DNA of 64,000 nt from Acetivibrio ethanolgignens (GCF_001461035.1 NZ_LNAM01000112.1:59584-123583), one strand, 5' to 3'; shown: positions 17,067-26,037, numbered from the stretch's first letter. Translations and numbers: made by a program. Notes: generated by a model not told the origin, from the letters alone.

Positions 17067-17873
17067 ATGATTCGAGATATTACCATAGGACAATACTACC
17101 CGGTCGATTCGGTGATTCATCGGCTGGACCCGAGAGTGAAGCTTCTGGGAACACTGATTTATATTGTTTCCCTGTTTCTATTTAAGAGCTTTACCGGTTA
17201 TCTGGTGGCACTTTTGTTTCTGGGAACGGTGATTCAGCTTTCCAGAGTGCCGTTAAAATATATTTTACGAGGCTTGAAGGCAGTTATTGTGCTTCTTTTA
17301 TTTACGATAGGCTTCAATATTTTTCTGACGCCGGGCGAGGTGCTTTGGCAGGCATGGATTTTTAAGATTACAAGAGAAGGATTGCGCTCCGGTACTTTTA
17401 TGGGGATTCGTCTGATTTTCCTGATTGTAGGCTCCTCCCTTATGACCTTTACAACGACACCAAATCATCTGACAGATGGTCTGGAGCGGCTTTTGAGTCC
17501 TTTTAAAAAGCTGCATATGCCGGTGCATGAGATTTCAATGATGATGTCCATTGCCCTTCGATTTATTCCGATTCTTTTGGAGGAGACAGATAAGATTATG
17601 AAGGCTCAGTCTGCTAGAGGAGCCGATTTTGAGTCCGGCGGCTTGATTAAAAAAGCAAAGAGTCTGGTGCCGCTTTTAGTACCCCTGTTTGTATCGGCCT
17701 TCCGCCGGGCCAATGATTTGGCAATGGCTATGGAAGCCCGCTGCTACCGTGGTGGAGAAGGCCGGACAAAAATGAAACCGTTAAAATATAAAGGACTGGA
17801 TTTTATGGCCTATGGGGCGATAGCAGTATATCTGGCTGCTCTGTTTGTGATAACGAGATATATTCCGCTATAG
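17067..17873 (+). CDS. ecfT: Energy-coupling factor transporter transmembrane protein
   Basis: 268 residues with several membrane helices and the C-terminal coupling helices: 'KAQSARGAD' and 'MAMEARCYRGGEGR' match the two Ala-Arg-Gly type motifs that seat in the ATPases. It links the EcfA pair to the substrate-binding S component. Confidence 0.95.
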   Translation: MIRDITIGQYYPVDSVIHRLDPRVKLLGTLIYIVSLFLFKSFTGYLVALLFLGTVIQLSRVPLKYILRGLKAVIVLLLFTIGFNIFLTPGEVLWQAWIFKITREGLRSGTFMGIRLIFLIVGSSLMTFTTTPNHLTDGLERLLSPFKKLHMPVHEISMMMSIALRFIPILLEETDKIMKAQSARGADFESGGLIKKAKSLVPLLVPLFVSAFRRANDLAMAMEARCYRGGEGRTKMKPLKYKGLDFMAYGAIAVYLAALFVITRYIPL

Positions 17874-17892
17874 GCTGTTAGGCAGTGGCAGA

Positions 17893-18672
17893 ATGAGGAA
17901 TTGTATGAAGCGATATATGCTGGAGGTTGCCTATGATGGAACGAATTATTGTGGCTGGCAGGTGCAGCCGGGCAAGGCAACGATAGAAGGAGAGCTAAAT
18001 AAAGCCCTTTCGGATCTTTTAAAACAGGAAATTGAGGTAATAGGAGCGAGTCGGACGGATTCGGGAGTTCATGGTCTTGGAAATGTAGCTGTTTTTGACG
18101 CAGAGACTAGGATTCCGGGAGAGAAGCTTAAATATGCCCTAAACCAAAGGCTGCCAGAGGATATCCGGGTGCAGACATCCAGAGAGGTTGCATCTGATTT
18201 TCATCCGCGGCATTGTGATAGCAAAAAGACCTATGAGTACCGTATTCTTTGTCGCGAAGTGGAGCTGCCGACGGAGCGGCTGTATGCCCATTTTACCTAT
18301 CGTAAGCTGAATCTGGAGAGGATGCAGAGGGCGGCGACCTATGTGGTTGGTGAGCACGATTTTAAAAGCTTTTGCTCTGCAGGAAGCCAGGTAAAGGAAA
18401 CGGTGCGGACAGTATATTCTCTAACTGTAGAACAAGAGGAAGATTTGATTAAAATCAGGATTACCGGAAGTGGCTTTTTATATAATATGGTGCGGATTAT
18501 TGCCGGTACACTGATGGAGGTTGGCGTCGGAGCCATTGAACCGGACGAAATGAGGGAAATTATTGCAGGCTGTGATAGAGGCCTTGCAGGACCGACAGCA
18601 CCGGCGAGAGGACTGCGGCTGGTGAAGATTGAGTATATACACAATGTAATAAAAATACACAAAAAAATGTGA
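17893..18672 (+). CDS. truA: tRNA pseudouridine synthase A
   Basis: 259 residues. The catalytic Asp is in 'GASRTDSGVHGLG', the family motif at about residue 52-64. There is 'YNMVRIIAGTLMEVG' near the C terminus. It makes pseudouridine at positions 38-40 of the tRNA anticodon arm. A few residues before 'MKRYMLEVAYDG' may not be translated; the second Met (17905) is an equally good start. Usually followed by rplM, here separated from it by 5 kb. Confidence 0.95.
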   Translation: MRNCMKRYMLEVAYDGTNYCGWQVQPGKATIEGELNKALSDLLKQEIEVIGASRTDSGVHGLGNVAVFDAETRIPGEKLKYALNQRLPEDIRVQTSREVASDFHPRHCDSKKTYEYRILCREVELPTERLYAHFTYRKLNLERMQRAATYVVGEHDFKSFCSAGSQVKETVRTVYSLTVEQEEDLIKIRITGSGFLYNMVRIIAGTLMEVGVGAIEPDEMREIIAGCDRGLAGPTAPARGLRLVKIEYIHNVIKIHKKM

Positions 18673-18687
18673 AAAAATAAATAATTA

Positions 18688-18716
18688 TTGACTGAAATTG
18701 ACAATCATGTTATAGT
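18688..18716 (+). promoter_or_regulatory. Promoter of the MFS-BCCT operon
   Basis: TTGACT (18688-18693), 17 bp, TATAGT (18711-18716), right after truA. Confidence 0.65.
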
Positions 18717-18751
18717 TATGATACAGTTTAATAGACAATGCAGAGATTGAG

Positions 18752-18804
18752 AGAACGCATAAAATTGCAGCTTCATGGAGCTGTAGGTTTTTGCGTTCTT
18801 TTTT
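18752..18804 (+). terminator. Terminator or attenuator in the MFS leader
   Basis: AGAACGC (18752-18758) pairs with GCGTTCT (18793-18799), with an inner CAGCT/AGCTG stem, followed by TTTTT. It lies between promoter and gene, so it would work as an attenuator unless a second start exists downstream. Confidence 0.6.
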
Positions 18805-18835
18805 CTTCGATAGGAAAGTTCGTCCTACCGAAGAA
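18803..18835 (+). repeat. Hairpin in the MFS leader
   Basis: TTCTTCG-a-TAGGA pairs with TCCTA-c-CGAAGAA around a 7-nt loop. A further GC-rich inverted pair (CGCTCCGC / GCGGCGG) follows at about 18839-18867. Confidence 0.5.
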
Positions 18836-18909
18836 AAGCGCTCCGCTAAGGATTGCACTGCGGCGGTTTATTTGATTGTGAGAAAAAATAAGAATGGAGA
18901 GAATAAAAG

Positions 18910-20193
18910 ATGGGAAATGCAAAAACAAATTCAAATGTTAAAAAATGGCTGACAATTATAATCGTTGCCCTAGCCGGAGGTCTTATTACAAAACTGCCAT
19001 ATCTGCGTGAAACTTACATGGAACCCCTGCAGGCAGCTACAGGTGCAACTAAGACACAGCTGGGTATGATTATGTCTGCTTACGGTATTGTAAACTTTAT
19101 TTGTTATTTTCCGGGAGGAGTTCTGGCAGATAAATTCAGTTCAAAGAAGCTGATTGTTTTTTCATGCATAGGAACTGCTTTGGCAGGTTTATGGTACTGG
19201 ACAATGCCGGGATTTATCTGGTTAGTAGTAATTCATGCGATTTTTGCTGTAACAACAGTATTTACCTTCTGGGCTGCGATGGTAAAGTCTATTAACAATC
19301 TTGGTGGACCAGAAGAGCAGGGAAGACTTTTTGGAGCATTGGAGGGCGGACGTGGACTGATTGGTACAATAGCAGCCTTTGGCTCTGTAGCAGCCTTTAA
19401 TCTAGCAGCTGACAGTATTGGCGGTATGAAAAATGCTATTTTATATTATAGTATTCTTTTACTTGTAGCAGGTGTACTTGCTGTAATCTTTATGGTAGAT
19501 GACAAGCCGGTTAGAAAGGAAGTAGCTGGGAAAAATCCTCTGAACTGGCATGATTTTATTGAAGTAGCTAAAATGCCAAGGGTATGGTTGTGTGGTATGC
19601 TGGGTATCTGTAACTATTCTGCATTGATTTTCCACGGCTATGTTACAGCCTATCTTTCCGAAGCCTTTGGACTGAGTGATGCAGTTGTTGCTAATTTAAG
19701 TGTTATCCGTACTTATTTTATGATGATGATTGGTGCATTTGTAGCAGGAATCATTTCAGATAAAATAGGCAGCCGTATTAAGTTTATTCAGTATGCCTTT
19801 GTAGGAATGGCTGTATTTGCATCCTTATATGTGCTGATTCCGGCAGGACCAGGTGCAGTACCGTTAATTGTTGCAAACTTCGTTGTATATGGTCTCTGCC
19901 TGTACAGCATTAAGGCATTATACTTTTCTACAATTGATGAGGTCATGGTTCCAAAGAAGCTCGCAGGAACAGCTTCAGGTGTTATTTCCTTAGTAACCTA
20001 TGCACCGGAAATTTTCTTATATACATTATCAGGAAATATGGTAGACCGCTATGCAGGAACAGCAACTCCTTTGGCTGGCTATCATCATTGCTTCATAGCA
20101 ATGGCGGTACTTTCTGTAGTTGGGTTTGTATGTGGGCTGGTGCTTCGTAAGATGAATCAGAAGGCGATGGCGGAAACAAATAAAGCAGTATAA
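18910..20193 (+). CDS. MFS transporter
   Basis: 427 residues, twelve predicted helices. The loop 2-3 motif 'GGVLADKFSSKKLIVFSC' (about residue 69-86) is the major facilitator signature. The half-repeat copy is 'GIISDKIGSRIKF'. Substrate unknown; its neighbours are a TIM-barrel isomerase, a small-molecule kinase and a BCCT carrier, so it may move a sugar derivative or amine related to theirs. Strong RBS, first gene of a four-gene operon. Confidence 0.88.
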   Translation: MGNAKTNSNVKKWLTIIIVALAGGLITKLPYLRETYMEPLQAATGATKTQLGMIMSAYGIVNFICYFPGGVLADKFSSKKLIVFSCIGTALAGLWYWTMPGFIWLVVIHAIFAVTTVFTFWAAMVKSINNLGGPEEQGRLFGALEGGRGLIGTIAAFGSVAAFNLAADSIGGMKNAILYYSILLLVAGVLAVIFMVDDKPVRKEVAGKNPLNWHDFIEVAKMPRVWLCGMLGICNYSALIFHGYVTAYLSEAFGLSDAVVANLSVIRTYFMMMIGAFVAGIISDKIGSRIKFIQYAFVGMAVFASLYVLIPAGPGAVPLIVANFVVYGLCLYSIKALYFSTIDEVMVPKKLAGTASGVISLVTYAPEIFLYTLSGNMVDRYAGTATPLAGYHHCFIAMAVLSVVGFVCGLVLRKMNQKAMAETNKAV

Positions 20194-20207
20194 AAGGAGA
20201 TGATTTT

Positions 20208-21209
20208 ATGGGAAGGAAGCTTTTAAGCTCTTGTGAAACAGATTATAACAGTGATTTACATAGCTGGATTGACATAGAAAGACAGGTTGCTAATCTGGCT
20301 GAGGCAGGCTTCACACATACACAGTGGATGCAGAACTGGGAGGGTGAATATCTGTATAGTCCAAGTGAAATGTATCAGGTAAGGGATTTGCTACGCTATT
20401 ATAATATTCATGCCCACAGTATCCATGCTTCTGAGGGAGGAAAGCGGACCATTATTGTAAATGGCAGAAAGCTATTCAGAAATCGGTATCGTCTGACAGA
20501 TATTCGTAAGGATTATACCTCAAAGAATGAGTATACACGTCTTGCTGGTGTAGATTTGTTAAAAAACCGCATTGATTTATGCTCCCATATCGGGGCAGCC
20601 GTAATGGTACTGCATATGCAGCTTCCTTATAAGCTTTTTGAAGAAAAGCCACAGGAAAAGACGGATTACTTTGCCCAGGTATTTAAGTCCTTTGATGAAA
20701 TAAAGGAATATGCAAAGGCAGCAGGAGTAAAAATCGCTCTGGAAAATATGATATGTACTCCTCAAAAATATCAGGAGGAACAATTTGACTTGCTTTTTGA
20801 CAGGTATGAGGAGGAATTCCTTGGTTTTGCCTGGGATTCCGGCCATGCGACATTAATGTGCCGGAAGGATCCTTATCATTTTCTGAAAAAATACGGAAAG
20901 CGTATGTATGCAACCCATCTTCAGGACAATGAGTCGATTTCAGATGAATTGCTTTATCAGGAGGATGGAGACGAGGCAGACAGCCAGGTGCTGTTACATG
21001 ATGCCCACTGGATACCGAATGTAGATGGTTCTCTCGGTAGAGGCATGATTAACTGGGAACTGGTTGCGGAATATGTTGCTAAGGCACCTGTGGAGCTCCC
21101 AGCAGACTTCGAGGTATGCATTGGCAATGAAGGGGAAAAGGAGCAGCTGAAAATCTGCCATACACAGGCAGAAAAATTCTATGAAATGGTATTAAAATAT
21201 AAGAAATGA
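20208..21209 (+). CDS. Sugar phosphate isomerase/epimerase-like TIM-barrel protein
   Basis: 333 residues of the AP endonuclease family 2 / xylose isomerase-like fold. Metal-binding residues are visible in 'VKIALENM' (Glu), 'GFAWDSGHA' (Asp, His) and 'MYATHLQDN' (His, Asp), spaced as in this superfamily. Members isomerise or epimerise sugars and inositols, or cleave related substrates. The exact substrate is not evident. It begins 14 bp after the MFS gene. Confidence 0.8.
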   Translation: MGRKLLSSCETDYNSDLHSWIDIERQVANLAEAGFTHTQWMQNWEGEYLYSPSEMYQVRDLLRYYNIHAHSIHASEGGKRTIIVNGRKLFRNRYRLTDIRKDYTSKNEYTRLAGVDLLKNRIDLCSHIGAAVMVLHMQLPYKLFEEKPQEKTDYFAQVFKSFDEIKEYAKAAGVKIALENMICTPQKYQEEQFDLLFDRYEEEFLGFAWDSGHATLMCRKDPYHFLKKYGKRMYATHLQDNESISDELLYQEDGDEADSQVLLHDAHWIPNVDGSLGRGMINWELVAEYVAKAPVELPADFEVCIGNEGEKEQLKICHTQAEKFYEMVLKYKK

Positions 21210-21218
21210 TGTTTTTTC

Positions 21219-21256
21219 AGGGATGCTGTGAATATTGGGGTTATTGCAGCATCCCT
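21219..21256 (+). promoter_or_regulatory. Intercistronic hairpin
   Basis: AGGGATGCTG (21219-21228) and CAGCATCCCT (21247-21256) are exact reverse complements. No T-run follows, so it more likely tunes or stabilises the message than ends it. Confidence 0.7.
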
Positions 21257-21279
21257 GTCTGATGAAAGAGAGGAAAAGA

Positions 21280-22170
21280 ATGGTTTTGGAAGTTCTGCGA
21301 CAGGCCGGGATAGATGATATAACGGTAGGACAGGCAAAGAAGGCTTTGGAGCAGGCCGGGTTATCAGGCCAAATAAAAGAGTGTTATCCATTGAAGCGGG
21401 GAATGACAAACAGCTTATTTTATTTTTCAACGGATGAAGGAGCCTATCTTTTGAGAATTCCGGGAGCAGGAAGTGAAAAGCTGGTTGACCGGAAACAGGA
21501 GGCTGCTGTCTATCAGCTGCTGGCAGGGGAAAATATTACAGATCCGGTAATTTACATAGATCCAGTAAGTGGAATTAAAATAACGGAATACCTTTCGGAG
21601 GCAAAGGTATGTGATGTTGCGGATGCAGAGCAGGTACGCAGGTGTATGAGGCATTTATGTCATTTTCATGCTTTGCAGCTGCAAACACAAAACAGGTTCG
21701 AGCTATTTCGGAAAATAGAGGAATATGAAGCAGTTTGCCTTCATTCTCTGGAGATACTTCCGGATTATAAAAGACTGCGAGAACGGATTATGGCACTGGA
21801 GAAGGAAATTTCAAAAATACCAGGAGAAGAGTGTCTATGCCATATTGATGCAGTGTCGGATAATTTCCTTTTGCGGAGAGGGAAAATACATCTGATTGAT
21901 TGGGAATATGCGGCGGTTTGTGATCCCCACATTGATATAGCGATGTTTTGTATTTATGCGGGCTATGGAAAAGGAAAAATAGATGAAACAATAGATTTTT
22001 ATTTTAAAAATACCTGTGATGAAAGGGTGCGGAAAAAGATATATATGTATATTGCGGCTTGCGGTTTCCTGTGGACGATCTGGTGTGAGATAAAAAAAGA
22101 TTCAGGGATAGATTATGGGGAATATGAAAAACAGCAATATGATTATGCAAAGGAGTTTTTGGAGATATGA
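21280..22170 (+). CDS. LicA-like choline/ethanolamine kinase family protein
   Basis: 296 residues from the ATG at 21280, chosen for AGAGAGGA just upstream; an ATG at 21262 and a TTG at 21235 are in frame but poorer. It has the aminoglycoside/choline phosphotransferase fold: 'RGMTNSLF' nucleotide loop, catalytic 'CHIDAVSDNFL' (HxDxxxxN) and metal-binding 'LIDWEYA'. The DWEYA form is typical of LicA/choline kinases. It would phosphorylate a small alcohol amine. Its coupling to a BCCT carrier, with a 4-bp overlap, supports a choline-like substrate. No cytidylyltransferase is nearby. Confidence 0.75.
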   Translation: MVLEVLRQAGIDDITVGQAKKALEQAGLSGQIKECYPLKRGMTNSLFYFSTDEGAYLLRIPGAGSEKLVDRKQEAAVYQLLAGENITDPVIYIDPVSGIKITEYLSEAKVCDVADAEQVRRCMRHLCHFHALQLQTQNRFELFRKIEEYEAVCLHSLEILPDYKRLRERIMALEKEISKIPGEECLCHIDAVSDNFLLRRGKIHLIDWEYAAVCDPHIDIAMFCIYAGYGKGKIDETIDFYFKNTCDERVRKKIYMYIAACGFLWTIWCEIKKDSGIDYGEYEKQQYDYAKEFLEI

Positions 22171-23684
22171 GGGAAAAAATTGATATTACAGTATTATCGC
22201 TACCTTTTTTATCCGTTATAGGCTTATGCATCATTTTTGTTTTGTGGCCGGGGCAGGCAGTAGACGGTCTTTTTGTATTGAGAGGTTTTTTGGGAAATGA
22301 ATTGGGCTGGTTTTACCTTCTGATTGGTTTGGGAGTATTTTTACTGTCAATGTTTCTGGCTTTTTCCAACTATGGGAAAATACGTCTGGGAGACAGTGAT
22401 AAGCCTGAGTTTTCTAATTTTAAATGGGGAGCCATGATTTTCACTTCTACAATGGCAGCAGATATTCTGTATTACTCCTGTATTGAATGGGCACTTTATG
22501 GAAATGAAAGCCGGATGGAGGAATTAGGTGGTATGCAGCTGGGAGCTTCAACTTATCCACTTTTTCATTGGGGACCGATTCCGTGGAGCTTCTATATTGT
22601 ATTGGCAGTTGCTTTCGGTTTCATGCTCCATGTGAGAAAGAGAACCAGGCAGTGCTTTAGTGAGGCCTGCCGGCCGATATTGGGAAGGTACACAGACGGT
22701 CCTTTAGGAAAGGGGATTAACCTTCTGGCAGTATTTGCACTTTTGGCGGGGACTGCAACAACGTTTTCTTTGGCAACACCTCTTCTGGCAGAAGGGATAG
22801 GAGATCTATTTCGTATAGAAAATTCGGTCTATCTGACAATTGGTATTTTGATTCTGGTAGCAGTTATTTACACTTTTGCAGTTATGTTTGGAATGAGGGG
22901 AATTTCTATTGCTGCCAGCATGTGTACCTGGCTTTTCTTTGGGCTGATTGCCTGGGTTCTATTTGCTGGTGGTGAGGCATTGTACATTGTAGAAACAGGC
23001 ATCAGTGCAATCGGCAATCTGATGCAGAATTTTATCGGAATGACTACTTTTACAGATCCTTTGCGGGAGACAGGAAATGGTGTCACAGGCTTTGTCCAGG
23101 ACTGGACAGTATTTTACTGGGCCTATTGGTTGGTATGGTGCGTTGCAACCCCATTTTTTATTGGTGTTATCAGTAAGGGAAGGACAATCCGTAATGTAGT
23201 GCTGGGGGGATATATCAGCGGGCTTGCAGGAACCTTTACCAGCTTTATTGTATTTGGAAATTATGGATTGGCACAGCAGATGAAGGGAAGACTGGATGTT
23301 ATGGGGAATATAGCTAAGGGAGTTCCGGTGCCGACGGTAATTCTTGAGATTTTTCATACGCTACCCGGGAGCAAGGTGGCAATTCTGCTTCTGATTGTTA
23401 CTATGCTTTCCTTTTATTCTACAACCTTTGATTCTCTTACCATGGTAATTTCCTGTTATTCTTATAAGAAGCTTCCGGCAGAGGAGACGCCAGACCGTAA
23501 AATTCGTGCTTTTTGGTCAATTATATTTATTATATTGCCAATTGGACTTATTTTTTCAGAGAATTCTATGAATAGCCTGCAGTCCCTGGCTATTATAGCG
23601 GCATTTCCAATCACTTTTGTTCTGCTGCTGATTATGGCATCCTTTTTTAAGGATGTAAAGCAGCATCAGCAGGAGCAACAGTAG
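22167..23684 (+). CDS. BCCT family transporter (choline/betaine/carnitine type)
   Basis: 505 residues, twelve predicted helices. The BCCT signature is at 'WTVFYWAYWLVWC', followed by 'SKGRTIR'. BCCT carriers take up quaternary amines with Na+ or H+ or by exchange. The aromatic box residues in helix 8 are largely kept. The start codon overlaps the kinase stop (ATGA), which indicates translational coupling: uptake then phosphorylation. Last gene of the operon. Confidence 0.9.
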   Translation: MREKIDITVLSLPFLSVIGLCIIFVLWPGQAVDGLFVLRGFLGNELGWFYLLIGLGVFLLSMFLAFSNYGKIRLGDSDKPEFSNFKWGAMIFTSTMAADILYYSCIEWALYGNESRMEELGGMQLGASTYPLFHWGPIPWSFYIVLAVAFGFMLHVRKRTRQCFSEACRPILGRYTDGPLGKGINLLAVFALLAGTATTFSLATPLLAEGIGDLFRIENSVYLTIGILILVAVIYTFAVMFGMRGISIAASMCTWLFFGLIAWVLFAGGEALYIVETGISAIGNLMQNFIGMTTFTDPLRETGNGVTGFVQDWTVFYWAYWLVWCVATPFFIGVISKGRTIRNVVLGGYISGLAGTFTSFIVFGNYGLAQQMKGRLDVMGNIAKGVPVPTVILEIFHTLPGSKVAILLLIVTMLSFYSTTFDSLTMVISCYSYKKLPAEETPDRKIRAFWSIIFIILPIGLIFSENSMNSLQSLAIIAAFPITFVLLLIMASFFKDVKQHQQEQQ

Positions 23685-23715
23685 AAAAATATTTGGGAAA
23701 AAGCAGGAATTTTAC

Positions 23716-23744
23716 TTGACAGAATGACAATCTGATAATATAAT
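23716..23744 (+). promoter_or_regulatory. Promoter of rplM-rpsI
   Basis: Consensus TTGACA (23716-23721), 17 bp, consensus TATAAT (23739-23744). Confidence 0.9.
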
Positions 23745-23756
23745 AAATAAATGTGA

Positions 23757-23824
23757 CGTGTCATGCACACGTTTTTTGTTGAGTGTAAAAATACTTAAGC
23801 CAAAGCCCCGGTAACAGTATTTTT
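23757..23824 (+). promoter_or_regulatory. Leader hairpins upstream of rplM
   Basis: CGTGT-catgc-ACACG followed by TTTTTT (23757-23777) resembles an attenuator. Then AAAATACT (23788-23795) pairs with AGTATTTT (23816-23823). In Bacillus an L13 leader RNA is known upstream of rplM; whether this is the same class cannot be judged by eye. Confidence 0.45.
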
Positions 23825-23893
23825 CTGCATATAATATATTCCGGAAGAAAATGGAATAACCGATTAAGTTGAATTTTTCAAGGAGGTAAACCA

Positions 23894-24334
23894 ATGAAAA
23901 GCTTTATGGCTAGTCCAGAGACAATTGAAAGAAAATGGTATGTAGTTGATGCTACAGGACATACATTAGGCCGTCTCAGTTCTGAGATTGCTTCTGTATT
24001 AAGAGGAAAGAACAAACCTACTTATACACCACACATTGATACCGGAGATTATGTAATCGTAATCAACGCTGATAAGATTAAGGTTACCGGTAAGAAGATG
24101 GAACAGAAAGTTTACTATCATCACTCTGATTATGTAGGCGGTATGAAGGAGACTACATTAAAAGAGATGCTGGCTAAGAAGCCGGAAAACGTTATTACTC
24201 TTGCAGTTAAGGGTATGCTTCCAAAGGGACCTTTAGGACGTGCTATGATTAAGAAGTTACATGTTTATGCTGGTTCAGAGCATGAGCATGCAGCACAGAA
24301 ACCAGAAGTATTAGAAATCAAGGAAAGATATTAA
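23894..24334 (+). CDS. rplM: Ribosomal protein L13 (uL13)
   Basis: 146 residues: '[20 protein letters not shown]' near the start and '[19 protein letters not shown]' at about 108-126. Early-assembling 50S protein. AAGGAGG upstream; rpsI follows after 26 bp. Confidence 0.97.
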   Translation: MKSFMASPETIERKWYVVDATGHTLGRLSSEIASVLRGKNKPTYTPHIDTGDYVIVINADKIKVTGKKMEQKVYYHHSDYVGGMKETTLKEMLAKKPENVITLAVKGMLPKGPLGRAMIKKLHVYAGSEHEHAAQKPEVLEIKERY

Positions 24335-24360
24335 TTGGAAGCTGAAAGGAGGAAATAACA

Positions 24361-24753
24361 GTGGCTAACGCAAAATATTACGGAACAGGTAGAAGAAAAA
24401 GCAGCATTGCCAGAGTATATTTAGTACCTGGTACAGGCAAGGTTACAATCAATAAAAGAGATATGGATCAGTACTTCGGTCTTGAGACATTAAAGTTAAT
24501 CGTTCGTCAGCCTCTTGCAGTTACTGAGACAGCTGATAGGTTCGATGTTATCGTAAACGTACGCGGTGGTGGCTTCACAGGCCAGGCTGGTGCTATCAGA
24601 CATGGTATCTCCAGAGCGTTATTACAGGCAGACAGTGATTACCGTCCAGCTCTTAAGAAGGCAGGCTTCTTAACAAGAGATCCTCGTATGAAAGAGCGTA
24701 AGAAGTACGGCTTGAAGGCTGCGAGAAGAGCACCGCAGTTCTCAAAGAGATAA
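24361..24753 (+). CDS. rpsI: Ribosomal protein S9 (uS9)
   Basis: 130 residues from a GTG start with AAGGAGG. '[19 protein letters not shown]' begins the protein, and the C-terminal 'RAPQFSKR' tail contacts P-site tRNA. The last core gene before the accessory island. Confidence 0.97.
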   Translation: MANAKYYGTGRRKSSIARVYLVPGTGKVTINKRDMDQYFGLETLKLIVRQPLAVTETADRFDVIVNVRGGGFTGQAGAIRHGISRALLQADSDYRPALKKAGFLTRDPRMKERKKYGLKAARRAPQFSKR

Positions 24754-24781
24754 TTCAATCGAATATCGAAAAAGAACAACA

Positions 24782-24810
24782 AACCCCGAAAATCAAGTAT
24801 TTTCGGGGTT
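24782..24810 (+). terminator. Terminator of rplM-rpsI
   Basis: AACCCCGAAAA pairs with TTTTCGGGGTT, followed by TTCTTT. Confidence 0.9.
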
Positions 24811-24865
24811 TTCTTTATATTCTGAAAATCTATCAAACACCATCAAAACACACGAAAATTTTCCA

Positions 24866-24897
24866 GTAACTAACAGGTAACACACAGGTAACTAACA
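24866..24897 (+). repeat. Three tandem 11-bp arm-type repeats, left end of island
   Basis: GTAACTAACAG, GTAACACACAG, GTAACTAACAA in phase at 24866, 24877 and 24888. Two further units lie at 29079-29100. Short repeats of this kind near integrase genes are typical integrase arm-binding sites. Confidence 0.6.
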
Positions 24898-24906
24898 AAC
24901 GAAAAT

Positions 24907-24943
24907 GTGTCCTCCGTAGGACTTTGCGTGTCCTCCGTAGGAC
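24907..24943 (+). repeat. Twin palindromes GTCCTCCGTAGGAC
   Basis: Two copies of a near-perfect 14-bp palindrome (24909-24922 and 24930-24943), 21 bp apart, i.e. two helical turns. They lie just past the 3' end of the minus-strand RHH remnant. A protein-binding site is possible. Confidence 0.5.
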
Positions 24944-24959
24944 AGCAAAAAAGACGGTA

Positions 24960-25290
24960 TCAACCGCCTTTTTCACTGCAATATTCTATGATGCAAGACC
25001 GGACATCCTTTTTCGTGCGACAGTGGCACGAATGTCCGTCCTTGAATATGATGTCATATCCGTCGTGCATGTTTCCGGTGATGCCGGAAATCATTTCTCT
25101 GTTCTTTTCTGCAATCTGCATTGTGTCAAACATTCCACACTGGTCTTTTCTGACAAGGTCTTGCAGGTACGCATTGACAGACATTTCCTTGTCATCTGCA
25201 AGGGATTTGATGATGCTTTTCATTCCTTTAGGAACTTTCAACTCAATTCTCTCATAGCGTTCCTTGTCAAAAGCCTGTTTATCCGGTATA
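24960..25290 (-). pseudogene. Ribbon-helix-helix (Arc/CopG-like) protein, 5' end lost
   Basis: The reading frame codes for about 105 residues beginning near 'DKQAFDKERYERIELKVPKG', the Arc/RHH strand and helix, then 'NAYLQDLVRKD' and a Cys/His-containing tail. No start with a ribosome binding site exists. Upstream the frame runs into a second frame of the truncated integrase, so the 5' end was lost at a deletion junction around 25280-25290. Confidence 0.6.
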
Positions 25291-25908
25291 TAAGAGCATG
25301 AGAACGACTGTATAATAAACATTGCTTTTATAAGCATCCCACACACGACTGACCTCTGATTTTGAGAAAGGTTTTCGATTGTATGCGTTTGGATTCCCTG
25401 CACCCTTGATGTTCACATATTCAACAAGATTCCTCTCTTTCGGGATGACCTCGTGGATGATAGCATATTTGTACATGAGACCGAAAAGGACTTTGAGTTT
25501 CCGGAGTGTAGGATAATTTTTGCCGGATTCATCGACAATCATCTGCAAGTGGTCAAGTTTAACATCAACAAACCTCATTCGGGCAATCTTTCCGCAGAGA
25601 TTCCATGCTGCCTTGTAACCTTGAACATTTGAGTGACTGACAGTGGGATAATGTTCAGCACTCCATCGCTCATATATATCCTCAAAAGTGACCTTTGCAG
25701 CGTTCACATCATAAGGATTTGCGTTAAACTCTGCGAGGGCGGTCAATGCCTCTTTTCTAGTTGGATAGTACCCGATTACTGTATAAACCTGCTTTGACTT
25801 TCCTGTTTTCTCGTCGATTTCCCATCCACTTGTCTTTTTTGCGACATACGGATTCCGACGATTTCCGGACAGTTTATAGACAGAACCGAACCCGTTAGGG
25901 AGTTTCAT
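25279..25908 (-). pseudogene. Tyrosine recombinase (integrase), truncated before the catalytic residues
   Basis: 210 residues from the ATG at 25908 (GGAGGTGATAG upstream). It has the AP2-like arm-binding domain ('VIGYYPTRKEALTALAEF'), the SAM-like core-binding domain and the start of the catalytic domain. It stops at 'VVLMLLYTG' followed directly by TAA. In intact relatives the first catalytic Arg comes within a few residues after YTG. All active-site residues are therefore missing. The junction coincides with the RHH fragment. Confidence 0.75.
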
Positions 25909-25940
25909 TCTATCACCTCCGTAAAAATGAGTATAAAAAT

Positions 25941-25966
25941 AAAACCAGTGCAAAAAGCACGGTTTT
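25941..25966. repeat. Hairpin upstream of the integrase fragment
   Basis: AAAACC-a-GTGC aaaaa GCAC-GGTTTT. Confidence 0.5.
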
Positions 25967-26037
25967 ATGATAGAATGATAATGTTCGAGACATTCAAAAC
26001 TTGTACTTTTTGCAGGGTATGAGAAAAATGTTTCAGC

